Positions 36,701-52,652 of a stretch of DNA of 64,000 nt are shown piece after piece. Below the pieces are notes generated by a model. The model had not been told where the DNA came from. It made no database searches and saw only the letters and a program-made list of their open reading frames with translations. Origin of the DNA: Sebastes aleutianus (Eukaryota > Chordata > Actinopteri > Perciformes > Sebastidae); NCBI GenBank assembly GCA_916700875.1, contig CAKAKS010000038.1, forward strand, positions 11,479,944 through 11,543,943, read 5' to 3'. Within the stretch, counting starts at the first letter, position 1, and each line of letters starts with the position of its first letter. Both the position numbers and the translations under genes were made by a program.

Positions 36701-39700
36701 CTTAAACATGCATTCTTTCTAATAGCCAGCAGGGGGCGACTCCTCTGGTTGCAGAAATAAGTCTGATTGTATAGTAGTCTATGAGAAAATGACTCTACAT
36801 CTCACATGATTTATTACATCAGTAAACATTGTAAACATGAGTTTATGGTCTCAATCACTAGTTTCAAGTCTTCTTCAATACAGCATGATGTTCATTTAGT
36901 GAATTATGGTCCCATTTAGAGTCAAATAGACCATAAAGCAGGATACCGGTCGCTACCTAGGCATTGTCCGGTCTGGGAGGTGTCCGTGTTTTACAACTTT
37001 AACCCTTTCACAGTGCGTTTTCAGTTCATGAAAGTTAACTGTAACATTTTGGTCGCCTAAAAATGTCCTATTCAGTGTTCAGTTGTACTTAGTTCCATCC
37101 TCTCGTGTCACTTCCGGTTGCAAAAGATGGCCAAAATGCTGATACTCGAGGCTTCTAAACGGCAGTGCACAAACCAATGGGTGACATCACGGTGACTACG
37201 TCGTCTTCTTATACAGTCTATGGTTCACATGTGTACAAGAAGGATGTGATGATAAAAACGTGAGGTCTAAAAATAGCTGCTGACTGCAACACCAATCAGT
37301 TTAAGCGCCTGTTTGTCACCATCAATAAATTCAACGACACGCCGATGACACAAACCTTACACTGCAGTAGTCTCTGTGCGTGTGTTTATGTTTATGTGTG
37401 TACAGACACACATGGTTAATGACATTACAACCGGAACTACACTGATGTAGTTGACCCAGAGATCAATATCTGTGTGGCATCATGATTGATCAATCTGATT
37501 GATTGGATTGGATTGGTTGTACAGTATGTGTCCTTGGAATGACATTTGGATGACGTAATAAGCAGAGGGTCAGACTGAGGGTAACATCAGTCTCTGTGCG
37601 AGAACACGACTCTTGGCAAGTGATGCTGAAAGAAGCTGCCCTGTTCTTTTATTTCCTGTGTGGCACAAGTGCATGCTGGGTAAATCAACAGCATCTGCAT
37701 TGTCAGAGTTTGGTGTTCAATTCCCGCTGAGGCTGTGACAGTCTCAGGTGGTTTAGATAACAGCGTTCAGCAGATGGCACAAAGTAAACGTTCATATTTC
37801 TAGGTCAGAATTCTGTGAATTTTTCCCCCTTGTGTTTGTTTGTTTTGTATACAGTAAACAGTATGTGTTGATGCTGAGACAGAAGTATTAGAAATGTTAG
37901 AAGACACTAGCTTTATGGTAACATTAGTTGACTTGATTGATAAGATTTCAGCAGCTGATCAAGGGTCCAGAGAGCAGAAATAAACTCATGACTGATAGGT
38001 TCTCCCTCCCTGACATATATACTTTTAAGTTCACATTGAAATACAGGATATAAATATTGAATAAAACACACTCACCCATCAGCGATCCATTCAGAAAGAG
38101 TGCAACTCCTATCAGTGTCCCTATACAGAGAGCCAGGATGAAGGGTCTCCTCCTGCCCCATCGCAGTGTGCAGCGGTCGCTGGCCGAGCCGATCAGAGGA
38201 GTGAACATGAGGCCGAGGACCGGACTGAGGAACCACGTCAGACTGTAGTACTGCTCTGGAAGACCTGCACACACACAGAGACAGATAGATATGAGTTATA
38301 GACAGAGATGTAGACAGGTAGAGAGAGCTCTTAATCCAGGGATTTTCAGCCACATTGAGGCAAATGCCGAAAGATGAGCAATAAACAGATGGAGTTTATC
38401 TGTCAGCCACCAGGGGGCGCAAGTAACATCCAAATTGCAGGAGTGAGAGGCAGCATTTTTTATTTGATTTGTTTGAATTAAAGTGAAGATTTTTTGATTG
38501 GAAAACAAGAGTATGCATTAAATGTACACAAACCTGCCTTTTTAAAAATAATTTGTATTTATTTATTTATTTCATTTTATTATTTTTCTAATAGAGACAA
38601 TGCACAACACATTGACTGTGGTAGTGGCCCCCAGTGACACAACAGTCAGTTGTGGTGAATTTAAATATTGCACTTTGAAAACAAAGTGATAAAACATCAA
38701 TAAGTGATGTAATGGTGATGATAACAGGAAGGATGACATTTTTCTAGAATATTACTTTGTAATTTATATATTCTACCAAAGTCAAACTTCATATTAATCA
38801 CTGTTTGGCAAATGAAGGGAATCAACTGTGACAGGTTTACATTTAGAACAAGAGACAGCACTTCTATCTACATTATGTTAACAATATCCTGCTAATTGTG
38901 ATGTTATTTATGTTATGTTATTTTTTTTTACATAATTTATAATAAATACGATTTAAAAAAAGTGCTACTCATGATGACAATGTAGTTGCAGTAACAGTTG
39001 AAGTATACAGCAACATAAATTGACCATTGTATGTGCTGTTGCCTAGGTTACCCAAGATTTGACCCGAAGCTGACTTTTTCAACACCGACTGTGAAAACAC
39101 ACTCAAAGAAGAAAAAGGAGAGAAAGCCACGGCAACCGTACGCAACAGGAGGTTTTATCTCAGGTCTATTGAGCGTCTGTGTGAACTTTCGGCCTGGATT
39201 ATCACACAAAGGACTGCAGCGGCAACACCTGTGTGCTGGTAATTCAGAGAAAAATGAGCGTGGTGACTCAACGTTCAAGTTTCTTGGGCTTTTGTGAGTA
39301 ACAGTCACAACAAGAAAACAGTAACCCAGACTGTTATGTGCGTGTGTGACTTTGTTACCGAGCACATATTTGATTATTTTGAGCCTCAACTTTCCACCGC
39401 CGCCGGACACCAGGTGAGGATCTACAAACACACGCGTGGCATGACAGGATCTCAGGTAAGGATGGATCCATGGAAATAACACACACACACACACACAGGA
39501 AGCAGCAACATAAAGGAAACACTGTTGAGTACATATGCTTTCAATAGCTTTGAATATCAGACAACACCTTGCACACACAAACCTGTCAACAACAAAACCA
39601 GTTCTTAATCCTCATAAAAGTGTCCGTCAGGAAACGAGAGACACACTGTTTAAACACTCCCACGCACACATTCACATTAGACAGCAGTTCACCAAGCACA

Positions 39701-42700
39701 TTCACATCTTCACAAGAACAGACTTAGTAGTCTTGTTAAAATGGCCAGTTAGATTTCAGGTAGGCGTCAGGCTATATGCTCCTGGACATTTATAACAGGC
39801 AGGTCCTTAGAAGGGCTACTGCTATACTGGACTGCCAGGACCATCCACTCCTGAAGGAGTTCAAGCTTTTGCCCTCTGGACGTTGTGTCAGGGCAACCGT
39901 TGTGCATTCAAGATCTATATTCAACAGTTGACTCTGAGAAAACTACACTTCTGCTCCTCCTCTTCGCTCTGTTTTCAGGCTTTAAAAAATCTAGTCTGTG
40001 ACGGGAGACTTGGCCAATCACAGGCGATTTCAGAGAGAGAGCGTTCCTATTGGCTGTTCATTCAACGGAGGCAGTTGTCAATCACTCACAAACTCCGATC
40101 AAATGGTCAAACTAGGCAGCGCTGATCAAATATGAATCAATATTCTGCTACTGTAATGCCTATTTCTCGCCTCAAATGTTTTCAGAAACATCTTGTAGTG
40201 TGCTGTTTACCTGTAAAATAAGAAAGTTTGCTCCGGCTGGTGGGCGGTGCTTGGTATTTCCTCAACTGATCTCAACATGGCTGCCAGGTCACAAACTTTC
40301 TCATTTTACAGCTAAACAGTACATCAACAGTACAACAGTGATCGGAGTTTGTGAGTGATTGTCAGCTGCTCAGAGATGGCTAGGCTCCAGCTCCAGTGAC
40401 TGGTTGTTTTCCTCCAGTCTGTGAAATCTTGCATCATTGTTCTCTGTATCAGACGGTTGGATGGGCCTCCCTACAGTCACAAAGAAATAGCTCTACTGTT
40501 GAAGCTTCCAACCTACCTCACATCTCCTCTGTCATTCAAATCCAGTATGTACAGCGCCAAGCCAGTAATTACTTTACCTTAGATAACCCCCATGCTATCT
40601 AAGGTTAAGTTGTGTAATGATGGTAGAACTGGTTTCAGGTATTACGCACCTTTGAAATGAAATGAACTGCAAACTGTCCTCAAACTAGAGTCTTACATTC
40701 CCCTTAAGCTTTATTATCTGATGTTGTTTCATGATTCTTGTAACTGTTTTTAATTCTGTTCATTGTGTTGTTTCCGTTTTGCCCATGTGTGTGTTCTTGT
40801 GAATGTTTCTTGTTCTCAGGTCTCTCTTGGAAAAAAGATGTTAATCTCAACGAGACTGCCTGATTAAATAAAGATTAGATACAAATAAACCTGTTAGGAG
40901 AACTAATAGATTCCATGTCTCCTTCATTCAAAGTGCTATTAATATGCTCAATAGCATATAGCACTCTGGCTGCACTTTTTGCACTTCCCTTGCACTATTG
41001 CATATTTGCACAAGTGTATACTGTATGTGTATATGTGTACGTGGGTACAAATTTCCATTCCCTGCTCTAGCTCTGTGTTTTATTGTGTTAATGTGTCATT
41101 GATGTTGTGTTTTTGTATTCTGTTTTCATGTGTAACCTGGCTGCAAAACACATTTCCCTTCATGGGACAATAAAGATAACCTAACTTAACCTAACCTATC
41201 CACTCGTGACCGGACATCATAACTACAGTAAATGATAATATACATTTTCTTAAGACATAAATGTATTGCTAAATATGTTGAAGAATGAAACATTTTTATT
41301 TCTTTATTTTTTATTATCACCTTACGATATTTGTATACTGCACATTAAGAGTTTATGAAGTTCACATGTATTATAGAAAGGCTCATTATGCATGTGTTTA
41401 GAAAGGCCACATTTTTTGCAGTATATTAGTAAACTAACTAATTTCTGAATCAGAAAAAGATCTGATGAGACAGACGGGGATTTAGAAGCAAAACTATTCA
41501 CTAGATGAGATTATCAGAGATGATAACTGACAAAAACATTTCTGACACCATTTACCTTTAAAGAATCTAATATTATTGGATTATTTATAATATTAGATTA
41601 AATTCAATCAACCACTTTTATTGCACAGTTTCACACTGATTAAAATAAACACACTACAGCTGTGCCTGGATTTGATCCCTAAAATGTTAAATAGGGACAG
41701 CGTGAAATACTTACTGACAAAACGGCTAAATCGACGGCACCTTTCATCTCACCAACTGTTTGCTTTGCAAGTTTGCTTTACCTCCAAACTGTTTTCACAG
41801 GCTAATACCTGACACACTCCACATGCTGATTCAGCTGTTATTTCTCGAGGGCAGGTGTCCTGAACATGGATGTTTAAAGAGAACTGGATCCAGCGTCTTA
41901 AAAGTGAGATGATAGGTGCCGTAGATTTGAATTAGCAAACCTGCTGATGTTGGGGCGTTCTGTCAGTAAATATTTCACACTGTCCTTATTTAACATTTTA
42001 GATATAGATGTCAAGCAAGTTCAGTAACTGCTTACTTTCCCAACTAGTTTGACATTATCTGTGGACTAACTTCCAAGATTGCCTCCAATTTTTCGCACCA
42101 GCAACAGTTAACCAGGATGAGATGGATCTGGTATATTTCAGTCTTTAAATTCACTCAACTCGTTAAACTTTGAACTACTTCTATTTGTATTATCCCGCCG
42201 TAAAGATATTTTAAAAGCCACATTATGAAATTGAACACCAGAGGAAACTAATTTGCCAAGATATTTTGTAGTCTGTTCTTTGAACTCGTAATTAAAACAT
42301 TCCTCAAACTGGAAATAATATTCTTGGTATTTCTGTTGTTTAGCCTGAACTAACATCTAAAGTGTGATTTCACATTAATAAAAATCAATCATCACAAAAT
42401 GAAACCAGTTATCCGCGAGTCATTACACGGCCATGCATGCATTATCAACGGCAAAATAACAAAATAACATCAGACTACGCCCTCGGACACATGATTTCAC
42501 TGAGCGGCCGAGGGGAAGAAGAGGAAGATGAGGAGGAGGAGGCAGACGGTCTTTTAGCTGAGTGAAGTCAGCTGAATCACAGATAATTAAATCAGGACTT
42601 TATCAGCGCCTCACTGTCAAACTGTCGCTTAATGCGGCTCAATAAAGGAGAAGACAAATACATTAGATGCCATTTGGCCGCCACACTATCCCTCTCATAT

Positions 42701-44387
42701 AGAGACAAGAGAGACTCAGGGAGTCCGTCCCACTCTTGTGTCTCAGTGCAGTTTGAAGGTGATCAATACTTCTGCTTAAAGTTTGTTGAACAAAATTAAG
42801 AGGTTTGGTACGAGATGAATGAAATTTTTGGACAGGCTTATTACAGTCCTGCGACAACCACAGATAGCAGATTTTTTTTTGTAAGAGCATTTGATTTATT
42901 GCTTACAGTCGAGAGGTAATGAGAATTTCAACAAATATGACACAAATGTATTTGAAGAAGATTACCAACCCTATCTTTAATCTGTGGTAAAAGATTGATT
43001 GATGAAGATGATTTCAAGCCATAATCCCCTCAGACTTTTTTATTAAATCTACAGTAATCCTATACGAAGAGAGACAGTACAGATTACTGCGGGTCAATAT
43101 GATGAAGATGCCACTGATAAGAGATGGAATAAAGCTGGAGAGCGAGCTGATGGCAGCTAATTTGATTGAGGCGACATTAGGCTCTTATACATTTAAAACG
43201 CATTTTCAGATTTCTCAAACAGACCTCTGTAATGACACGAACATCAATAACTGAGTGCCATGATATCTAATTATGGAGGGGTTTTGTAAAATGTCCCCCA
43301 CCTCCTGCACAGATCCATTAACAGACCTTTAGATCAGTTTGAAGAGTCTGAGGTGTGACTGAGCTAGGACATCCAATATGAGACTTTAGGAGACACAAAG
43401 CTCATTTGGTTGGTAAATTCAGGGAAATCATTGCATGACTCAGCACAGTCGGGGAGTGTGATGTTGATGGAGCTGTTGTCAGCATTTGAGATTTTCTGAG
43501 AAGTTTGGGAGGGAGTTTGTTTACAAAAATACTGCCGTCATATGAAAACCTCCCTGCTGCAATCGTGATAATTTCCATGTTTTCACCACTGTTGATAAAT
43601 CACATGTTTCTCTACAGCAAGAATTACGGTCTGTATACGTCTCGCAGTCTGTGAAAGCAGAGCCAGAAAGTACAAACAACATGATTTCCAATGAAAAAAT
43701 TTGTGCTGGATCATCGTGACAACTCACTAACTTCCAGATGAAGCTGGATATTTTTATCAGCAGCAGCAGGCTCAGTTTTAGAGCTGGAGTGAAGACAGTG
43801 GTATCATATGAAACCAGAAAATTAATCCATTGGTACCAACCATGTCATACTTGCTTTGTCGGGAAGGAGGCTAAATAACGCTACGAAGTTAAATTTTGGT
43901 GAGGAAAAACTGGCATGACCATTTTCAAAGGGGTCCATTGACCTCTGACCTCAAGAAATGTGACTGAAAATGGGTTCTATTATGGGTACCCACAAGTCTC
44001 CCCTTTACAGACATCCCCACTTTATGATAATCACATGCAGTGATCATCATAAAAGGACAAGAAACATGGGGGCAACAAACATCCCCAGCAGGGATACAGT
44101 GACTACATCTTAGTCCACTAGCATTGTGTCACATTGGCGCTCACTTGAAACCTTACAGGTCCTGTACAACTGTCGACCTCGACATGTGTTTCTCATGAGT
44201 GGGCCATAAACAAGGCTTGACCCCTGTTGCCGTGGTGACCAGGTCTTGGGAACCCTGTCATCACGAGGACTCCATCACCTTCACTTCCTGGCTCCTAATA
44301 TGGCCGCGCCATTCACACAGGGCTTCCTGTTGTGTGGCTTTGTCTCTCTCTGTTTGTCTGACATTATATTTTTATTCCCCCTTTCTT

Positions 44388-44419
<32 letters not shown>

Positions 44420-44665
44420 GTCCGGAAAAATAAGATATTTGGTTACACACATACAGTCTACACACACACAAAAAGCACATACACACAACTCAAACAGTGG
44501 CACAGCCATAAAGCAGGAGACAAAGCAGCAGATAGGAATCTGTCTGTCTGTAGGTTTGTCAACATCAAAACAGGAAAACAGTTTCTATTATAGAGTTCCA
44601 GCTCACACACACAAACGATACAGAAAAGAACACACCTAACCTAGTAAATAAGACATGTTTCTGTT

Positions 44666-44700
<35 letters not shown>

Positions 44701-45102
44701 CACAGACCTACCATAATAGCGGAGTTCCCACACACTCCTAGTACTGTAGGTACAAACACACACACACACAGGGAACAATTCTGAGAGAATCAAGACGCAG
44801 GAAGTATTTCAGAAAGAGAGAAAAAGAAATGAGTAAAGAGACAGGGAGGGAGGAAACAGAGAGAGAAAGGGAGTGTGAGAAAGGATTTAGATGAAAGAAA
44901 TGTTAAAATGGGAGATGATAAGGTGAGAGAAGGAGGGAGGGGACGTGGAGGACGAAAGCCGGAAGGATGGAGAGACCGACGGAAAAAGTTCAAATTCGAG
45001 CCGACAGACGGCAGTGATTGTTGTTGATTGATCGTGGGAAAGAAAAACGTACAATCTGCTCCATCTATCATCAAAGCTCTCATTTTACTATGCACATTTC
45101 CT

Positions 45103-45144
<42 letters not shown>

Positions 45145-48100
45145 TATGGAGCTCAATGTGTGACTGTTGGAGTACAGACTGGCCATTCATCACAACCTCT
45201 GCGTAGACTTTATGGGTGTTTTTCCACGTCGCGCCTGCACTCAGAAATACACCCAGACAGTAAAACTTTGTGGTTCCAATTGTTTTCTAATCATTAAATT
45301 GTAGATTAGACATGGCTCGTTTAAACTGGGGGGGGAGTCTTTTTTAAAATCACATTGTGTGGAGAAAAAAACAAATGTGAAAAACGAGAAATCACTCAGA
45401 TATTGTGTTTTTAAAACACTTCAGCAGGGAAGATTATGCTTTTTAGAGTCACATGACCCAGAATTTGCGGTTGAAATCAAACCACTTTTTACCTTTAAAA
45501 CCAACATTACCTGAGCTTTTTCTAATGTACATACCTGCAGACCTTCATTTTTTTTTTTTTAAATCATTTTTAACAAATGACGCCCACTGTTTCCTACTTT
45601 AAAGGGAAGTCTGAGATCAGTTGATACGATCTGTGTAAGCTGCACATATTCACAACAGTTCTCTCCTTGTTTTCAGGACGTCCTGAACAAGGATTATTGT
45701 ATTTCTGTTTTTGCACTTTGCACTACGATTTGTTTTGAAATTATTTCTTGAAGCTACATGAATTAGTAGAACCAGTTGTAGAAAGTGCACTCTGTATTCT
45801 GTTGGTCTGGAAATAAAAATAAACCCCAGAAAGCACATTAAAAACATATATGTATTTATCTTAAACGTACAAAAAGATCCCATAAATATTGAGGTGCATG
45901 GCCAATCAGCTGACTTGACAGGAGACTTTAAACATTATTGCCAACTTTAATCTGTAAGAGCGAAATTAAATGTTTAAATTAAAAGGTATGGTGGTTTATT
46001 AGTGACCAGATAATTGATAATTAAAGTGTCAGATTTCCATCTGCTTTGACGAGAAGTCAGAAGCATCAGTTTTAAATTGGACTGATGGATAATCACATTT
46101 AGCTTGTTTGAGATGTGATCTTAAATTCCTTTTGGTCAAAATGCTCAAACATGGAGACTATGATTAATGCAACATATCCAGTGTACTTCATGTTATATCA
46201 AAGACTGTAGGCTTTAAAGATTAAGGCTGGCAATATACCATATTTTTCCTACTTTGAACAAATCCTATGAAAAGACAAAAAACAACAATGAATTGATCCT
46301 GCTACTAACAAGTCCTGTCTGTGTATCCGAAGCCTTACATAGCTTTTTCCTCTGTGCCGTAGAGCTCCATTGTTGTCCAAAAACTATTAAAAACACATCT
46401 ATGAGTCACGCCGTTGCACTGAGTGACTTGTTCATTTATTACCGTGAACACAAGCACTATATGTTCAGTCAATCCTTCACCGTCCTGCTATCATTAAAGG
46501 TTCTCTATAAGACACCCAGAGCATTAATATAGCATCAAACAACTATAATGTAAAGACATAGAGGAGTTATGTCTACCTGAGCAGAGAATGAAGTCACTCC
46601 CCCTCTGTGTGTGTTGTAATCCAAGCTTCTCCGTGCTTTGTTGACATCACCAGGCGGCCGCGTTTTTAGTGCACGTTCGTGCATAAAAACTACAATGCCC
46701 AGCTGTTTTAGGAAATTATTTAATCTTTTTTTAAAAATAAAACTAAATATTTGTGAGCTGTTTTTAAAGATGTGCACCTTCGGTGGGAACAAATGGGCTT
46801 GGGTCTAAGAGACCATGTTGAGAGACGCATTGTTATCAATAAGAACAATTTTAAATATTGCCAATCTTATGCTTTAATGCATTTTCGTTATAATATTTTC
46901 TCCTTACTGCTTCATCTTACATGTTGACTCTTCAAAACATCTCAAACCACTGTGTACATTTCGGGTTATTTTAACTAGTGCAGAGTACAAATTCACTTTT
47001 CAAAGCTGTAATCATGTGCCACAAGGGATGTATGTTTTCTCTAACCCCTCCATTCCCATCTCTGAGTTTTCTACTTCAGCTCTCATGCTGATAACGATGT
47101 TGTGTTTCCTATCCGGTAAACAAAACCCACCATCATTCCATCCTCATGTCTACACCTCTCCATCCCACTCTCTGACCTCCCCTTCTGCCATCGCTCCTCC
47201 AAACAAAAGTCCAATATCTCCTTCCAGCTCCTATAAACTCAAACAATCTGACTTTTTCTTTAACAAACACATTCTCTCCTTCTTTCCCCTTCATCTGTTC
47301 CCATTCTCATTCTCCCATAAACACAAAACAATCCTTTCATATCCTGCGCTGGCGTGAGAAAACCGCAAGAAAAAATGACACGCGTCCCGAAAAGAGACGG
47401 AGAAATGGTGTGAAAGTGAGAGCAGGGCAGAGGTCACGAAGGGAGAAAGTGGGCAGGAAGGAAGGAGGGTGAGAGCGAGAGAGTGAGGGACGGAGAGCAC
47501 GAGGAAAGGAAAGGAAAGGAAAGGAGGAAGCAGGTGTTTTTGATCGAAACAAAACATGTGAACTGAGTCAGGTGTAGCATTCGGAGAGGAGGAAAGAAAT
47601 GCCACAGAAGGACTTTGGAAGCAGATTTGAAATATTAAACACCAATATTCTATTATTGATAAGCATCTGGTTGTACGTTGCATGCCAACACTATAGCTGC
47701 CGGCCCATTTGAGTCTCTGCAGCTAACTAGATCGCTTTTGTACATTCCTCGACTTAAAAAGGGACAATCAGTTATCTAAAATGTATGAGAACATGAAGCT
47801 GTCGCACCAGCAATACTTTAGTCAGGTGTTTGAGTAATGATTTCTGATGCTGGTACATCAGCAACAGTTATGAACAAAGGAGGGGAAAAAAACTCAAATT
47901 GTATTTCAATGATTATTAACTAGGACTGTCAAAGTTAACGCAATAATAACGTGTTGTGCGATTAAATATTTTAATCAATTGACAGCCCTGTTATTAATGT
48001 TTCAAATATACAGGTGCATCTCAAATGTATAAGGTCAAAAAAAATTGTGTTTTAAGCTTGTTGGCATTAAAAAGCAGTGTTGTAGTCAAGACCACCTAAA

Positions 48101-48271
48101 CCGAGACCAGGTCAAGACCAAGACCAGACCAGTGTGAGTCCCGCACTGCATGACACACTTATGATAAAATGTGGAACATGCAAACCAAAGGCACTCCTCA
48201 AACTGATCTTAAAAGATCCACATCACCATAAAAACACCCACAGAAAACAAATCCTCTTCATTCACCTCTTA

Positions 48272-48305
<34 letters not shown>

Positions 48306-48828
48306 GTGTACCATAAGAGATGTCTTTATAAAATAATGAAAAGGCTTAGCAGAGATGAATTTTATGTGTGGGACTTAGCCTTTGTTTTCTCTGAGCACTC
48401 ACAGTAATGACGTTAACAAATTAATCAGACAAAGCACAGGCAATTTAGTGATTCCCCCGCAGTTGTGGTTTTGAAATCAAAATCCAGAGTCCTCTTTGTC
48501 GGAGGCCGAGACAAGACAGAGTAAAAGTACGGCCAATTCCGAGACGAGACCTTCAAAAAGTTGTCTTGAGGCCAAGACCAATCTTGAGCACTCCAACACT
48601 GTTATAAGGTGACTGATTTTATCCACATGTTTGCTCTAATTTAAGGTTATGGTGAATGGTGCTACCTGCTAACTTCAGCCGACATTTATGCTCTCAAGAG
48701 AGTGGTGGATGAAGGAAGGGGCAGAGACAGAAAGAGAGAGAGACGTTAGGGAAGAAAGGAGTGAGTCATTGTACTTCCCAACAGTAAGAGATGGCGAGAA
48801 CATCAATCACATAACAGACACACACACA

Positions 48829-48868
<40 letters not shown>

Positions 48869-51800
48869 GACTCACAAGCTGCACAGGCAAGGTCATCATT
48901 AACAAAGTGCCTAGCAGAGTGAAATACTGAGCGATGCATGGCCGTGTGTGACTCAGCTGATGACGACAAGCTACCAATTCAATGCAGAAAGGAGAATAGT
49001 GGTGGAAAAAAAGAAGAAAATTGTACCTAAAAAACTGTAAGAGAATGAATCAAACAGCTTATTTTTAAACTCATTTGGAAATGATTGCACTGAATAACCC
49101 AATTATGTCTTTATCCTAACTGATGGCATTGGTTGTAAATGTTTTATATTTTATGTTTTGGATTTTTTGGTCTATTATTCTTTAATTTAACTGTAAGGCT
49201 CTTGAAAGATGCCATATAAATAAAGTTATTATTATTATTATGAATGTGTGCGTGTATCCTGACGGATTGTTCTTTAGAGGACACGGAGGATGGGCTTTAC
49301 TTTGCACACACACACACACGAACCTGCTCTATATTGAGTGGAAACTGGTTTTAAAGTCGTCCATTCAGCTCATTTAACACAGAATAGGGCGGTTGCTATT
49401 CACTAAATACCAACCGTCCTCTCTATGTAAAAAGGTGGCATTAAAATTGCATGAAGTCTGCATGTATGCACACACACACACACACACAGCTGCTTCTAGT
49501 CAGCAGAGTTATGTAACACCACTGCAGTAAACTGGCTACCTCCTACTGAGAGAGACACAGACGGAGGGAGAGATTGAAACTGAGACAGAAATTTAAGGCG
49601 TGAAATCTGGTGAATGCCGGGCTACAAACGTCAAAATGTATTTATTCAGCTTTGTTTTAATGCCTCCACCATCTGCCAATTGCATTAACATACGACCATA
49701 TGTGACTGACAGCAGGGAGGCGGGCCCTCAGACTGAGACTGACCTATCACACAGGAAGCTCCGAACAGCATCACAGCGACTGCCCTTTCGCTACCAGAGG
49801 AGCGATCAATGAAGCCAATCAGCAGCAAATCTGTCAGTAATGTTATGTAACCGCCAATATACTGTAGGTCAGCAAAAAGACTCGTTATAGTGGTGCATTC
49901 AGGCGGCAACTCAAAATGACAGGAATTTAAAAATCTTGGTTGGTTAAATCATAATGTGCGTAAATGATTGTAACAACCTGAAGTGATGTTTTCATTGGTC
50001 CAGTTCGTGCAGTATGAAAGATGGGGGAGGACCTGAGGTTGCCGATATATTTCTGATGTTTTCGGAGTTTGGATTAATGGGATTAACTTGTGGTTTGTTT
50101 TTCTGTCCGAGAGAACAAGTCAGCACCTTTTCTAAGGTTCACGGTTGCAACATAAACCGAAAGTCTGGCTGAATGGAAATACAATAGGTAAAGAATACAG
50201 GTTGCTATGCAGCTAATCCTTACATTTACAGTGATGTCTTCTTCTTTTATAAAGTCTATGTTTATTGAATTGTATTAATTAAACATGTCTGGAAATAGTG
50301 TGGGACACTACCACAGTCTATACAAGAAGTGGACATAGTCACCTATTGGTTTGTGGACTACAGTTTTGAAGCCTCAAGATCTGCATGTTGGCTGTGGCCA
50401 TCTTGGTTTTCGGCCGTCACCATGCTGTTTTTTTTTTTGCAACCAGGGTTAGTGACACAAGAGCGTGGAGCTAAGTACAACCAAACGCTGAAGAAGATAT
50501 TTTAAGGCGACCAAAAAGGTTATAATTAACTCTCATGAACTGAAAACACACTGTGAAAGGGTTAAAGTTGTAAGATGGAAATGCGGACAACTCTCGGACC
50601 GGACAACGCCGTGGTAGCAACCTGTCAATTACAAGTTAGCCACGCCCTAAAGCATACCCTGTTTTATGGTCTATTTGACTCTAAATGGGACCATAAGTTA
50701 CTAAATTAACATCATGCTGTATTGAAGAAGACTTGAAACTAGCGATTGAGACCATAAACTCATGTTTATGGTCCCTTTCTCATTGATTTCTATACAATCT
50801 TTTTGAAACCAGAGGAGTCGCCCCCTGCTGGCTATTAGAAAGAATGCAAGTTTAAGGCACTTCAGCATTGGCTTCACTTCTCAGACCCGGACACTACCTC
50901 AATGAACTACCTTATTTTTGTTAGGCTATAACTTACTGTATCATTGTTGTTCCTCTGTTAGTATTTTTTATCTAGTAGGAGAGGTATCCAGAAAGACATA
51001 TTCGACATTGGTCACTACTACGTGGTCACCTACTACTACACTGCAACTACCTTATTGGCAGTTGCAGTACCTTACGGGCAGTTGCAGTGTTGCTAGAAGT
51101 AATGTTTTCCAAAAAAAAAAGATAAATAGGGTCTTCCTTAATTTGTATTTATGTCAGATCATACAAGCAAATGGAGACCATGATAATAAATTGTGGGCAA
51201 AGCACCGTGACCTTTAACACTTTCCTGGGAAAAGATATACGGTATATTGCTGTTGTAAACGAGCAAACATGGAGCACTAGTGAGAGCCCCAAAAATCTGA
51301 CAACAGCCCACTACTTTTCTCTACGCAAACAGATCTTTTGTACTTAATTTAACGGCTCCCACCTTCATCATTTCAGCCAGATATATGAGTGTACTGTACA
51401 AGATTAGTCTGTCAGTATCATTCCATCCATCCTTCAGTTATATGCTGTCAAAGTCAACGGGCAGCAGTGAGAGAGAGCAGATGTTTTTCTAGTCTCCTTC
51501 TTAAATACACACACATAAAATAACCCCGAGGCCAGCCATTACTGCTTCACTCGCTGGCTGCTATTAGGGCCGTTATGTGTGTTTATGTGCGTGTGTGAAT
51601 GTCGTGCTGTTAGGCGTCATAGATTTTCTAGTCTGTTTGACTGACGACTGTACTACAGTCCAACTTGTTCTGTGCTTTATGAAAAATAAACTGATGTCAA
51701 GAGGAAAAATTACATGAAAGCAGGATTTATTCCTAAAGAGTGTGTATTACATAGACTGTACAATTCATTTGGGCCCAATTTTGTGGCTATTATTAAGCTT

Positions 51801-52605
51801 ATTTGTGCGTACAAATATATTTTTGCACAACAACTATTATTGATTTGGTAATTAGATAATATTAATATAACAAAACATTGTTATCTTTGATGGAAATGTC
51901 TCTGCTCTCATTTGACAGCCTGAGGATCAGGGTGCAGTTATGATTTATCGTTTCATAAAGTGAAACAGTGTTTGTGTGCGATTCAAAACACTCTGGATGA
52001 GGAGAATTTTTTGCAGCAGCTTTATGTCCCATTAGCTTTGTGCTGAGATCACTGCAGAGCTCCGAGGTTACCGGCTGCGATGCTGTGAACGAGCTGGTGA
52101 AGTGTTAACGCGGCGTAGGTGTTGTGTTTACGTCTGAGTTATTACCATATTGGGCCTGCTGGAGGCCATGGGAATCTTATTAAACAAAACATCTGTGACG
52201 GGAGCTCGATAACACACTGCACACTCACAGGTGTTAACACAGACAAACATCCGACTTAGTACAACAACAACACATGGAAACTTCACCTGTTTGTGGAGCT
52301 GTGGAATTTACAGATATCTGATTTAAAAACCATTTTAATGTCACTTCACGATTGCTAAAATTACTAGTATGTTTATTCATCAAAATGTTCAACCCAATAA
52401 TCTCATAGAACACATAACATTTAAAGCAAATGTATGTTTCTTTAGTTGAACGGCACCCACTGTGAATAAAAAGAAGATGTATAACATACAACTTCATCTA
52501 TCTAAGGTTTGCTAACATAAATATATATACTGTATACACACACACATAGATATAGATATAAATATATATATATGTATATATATATATATACATACATATA
52601 TACAC

Positions 52606-52652
<47 letters not shown>

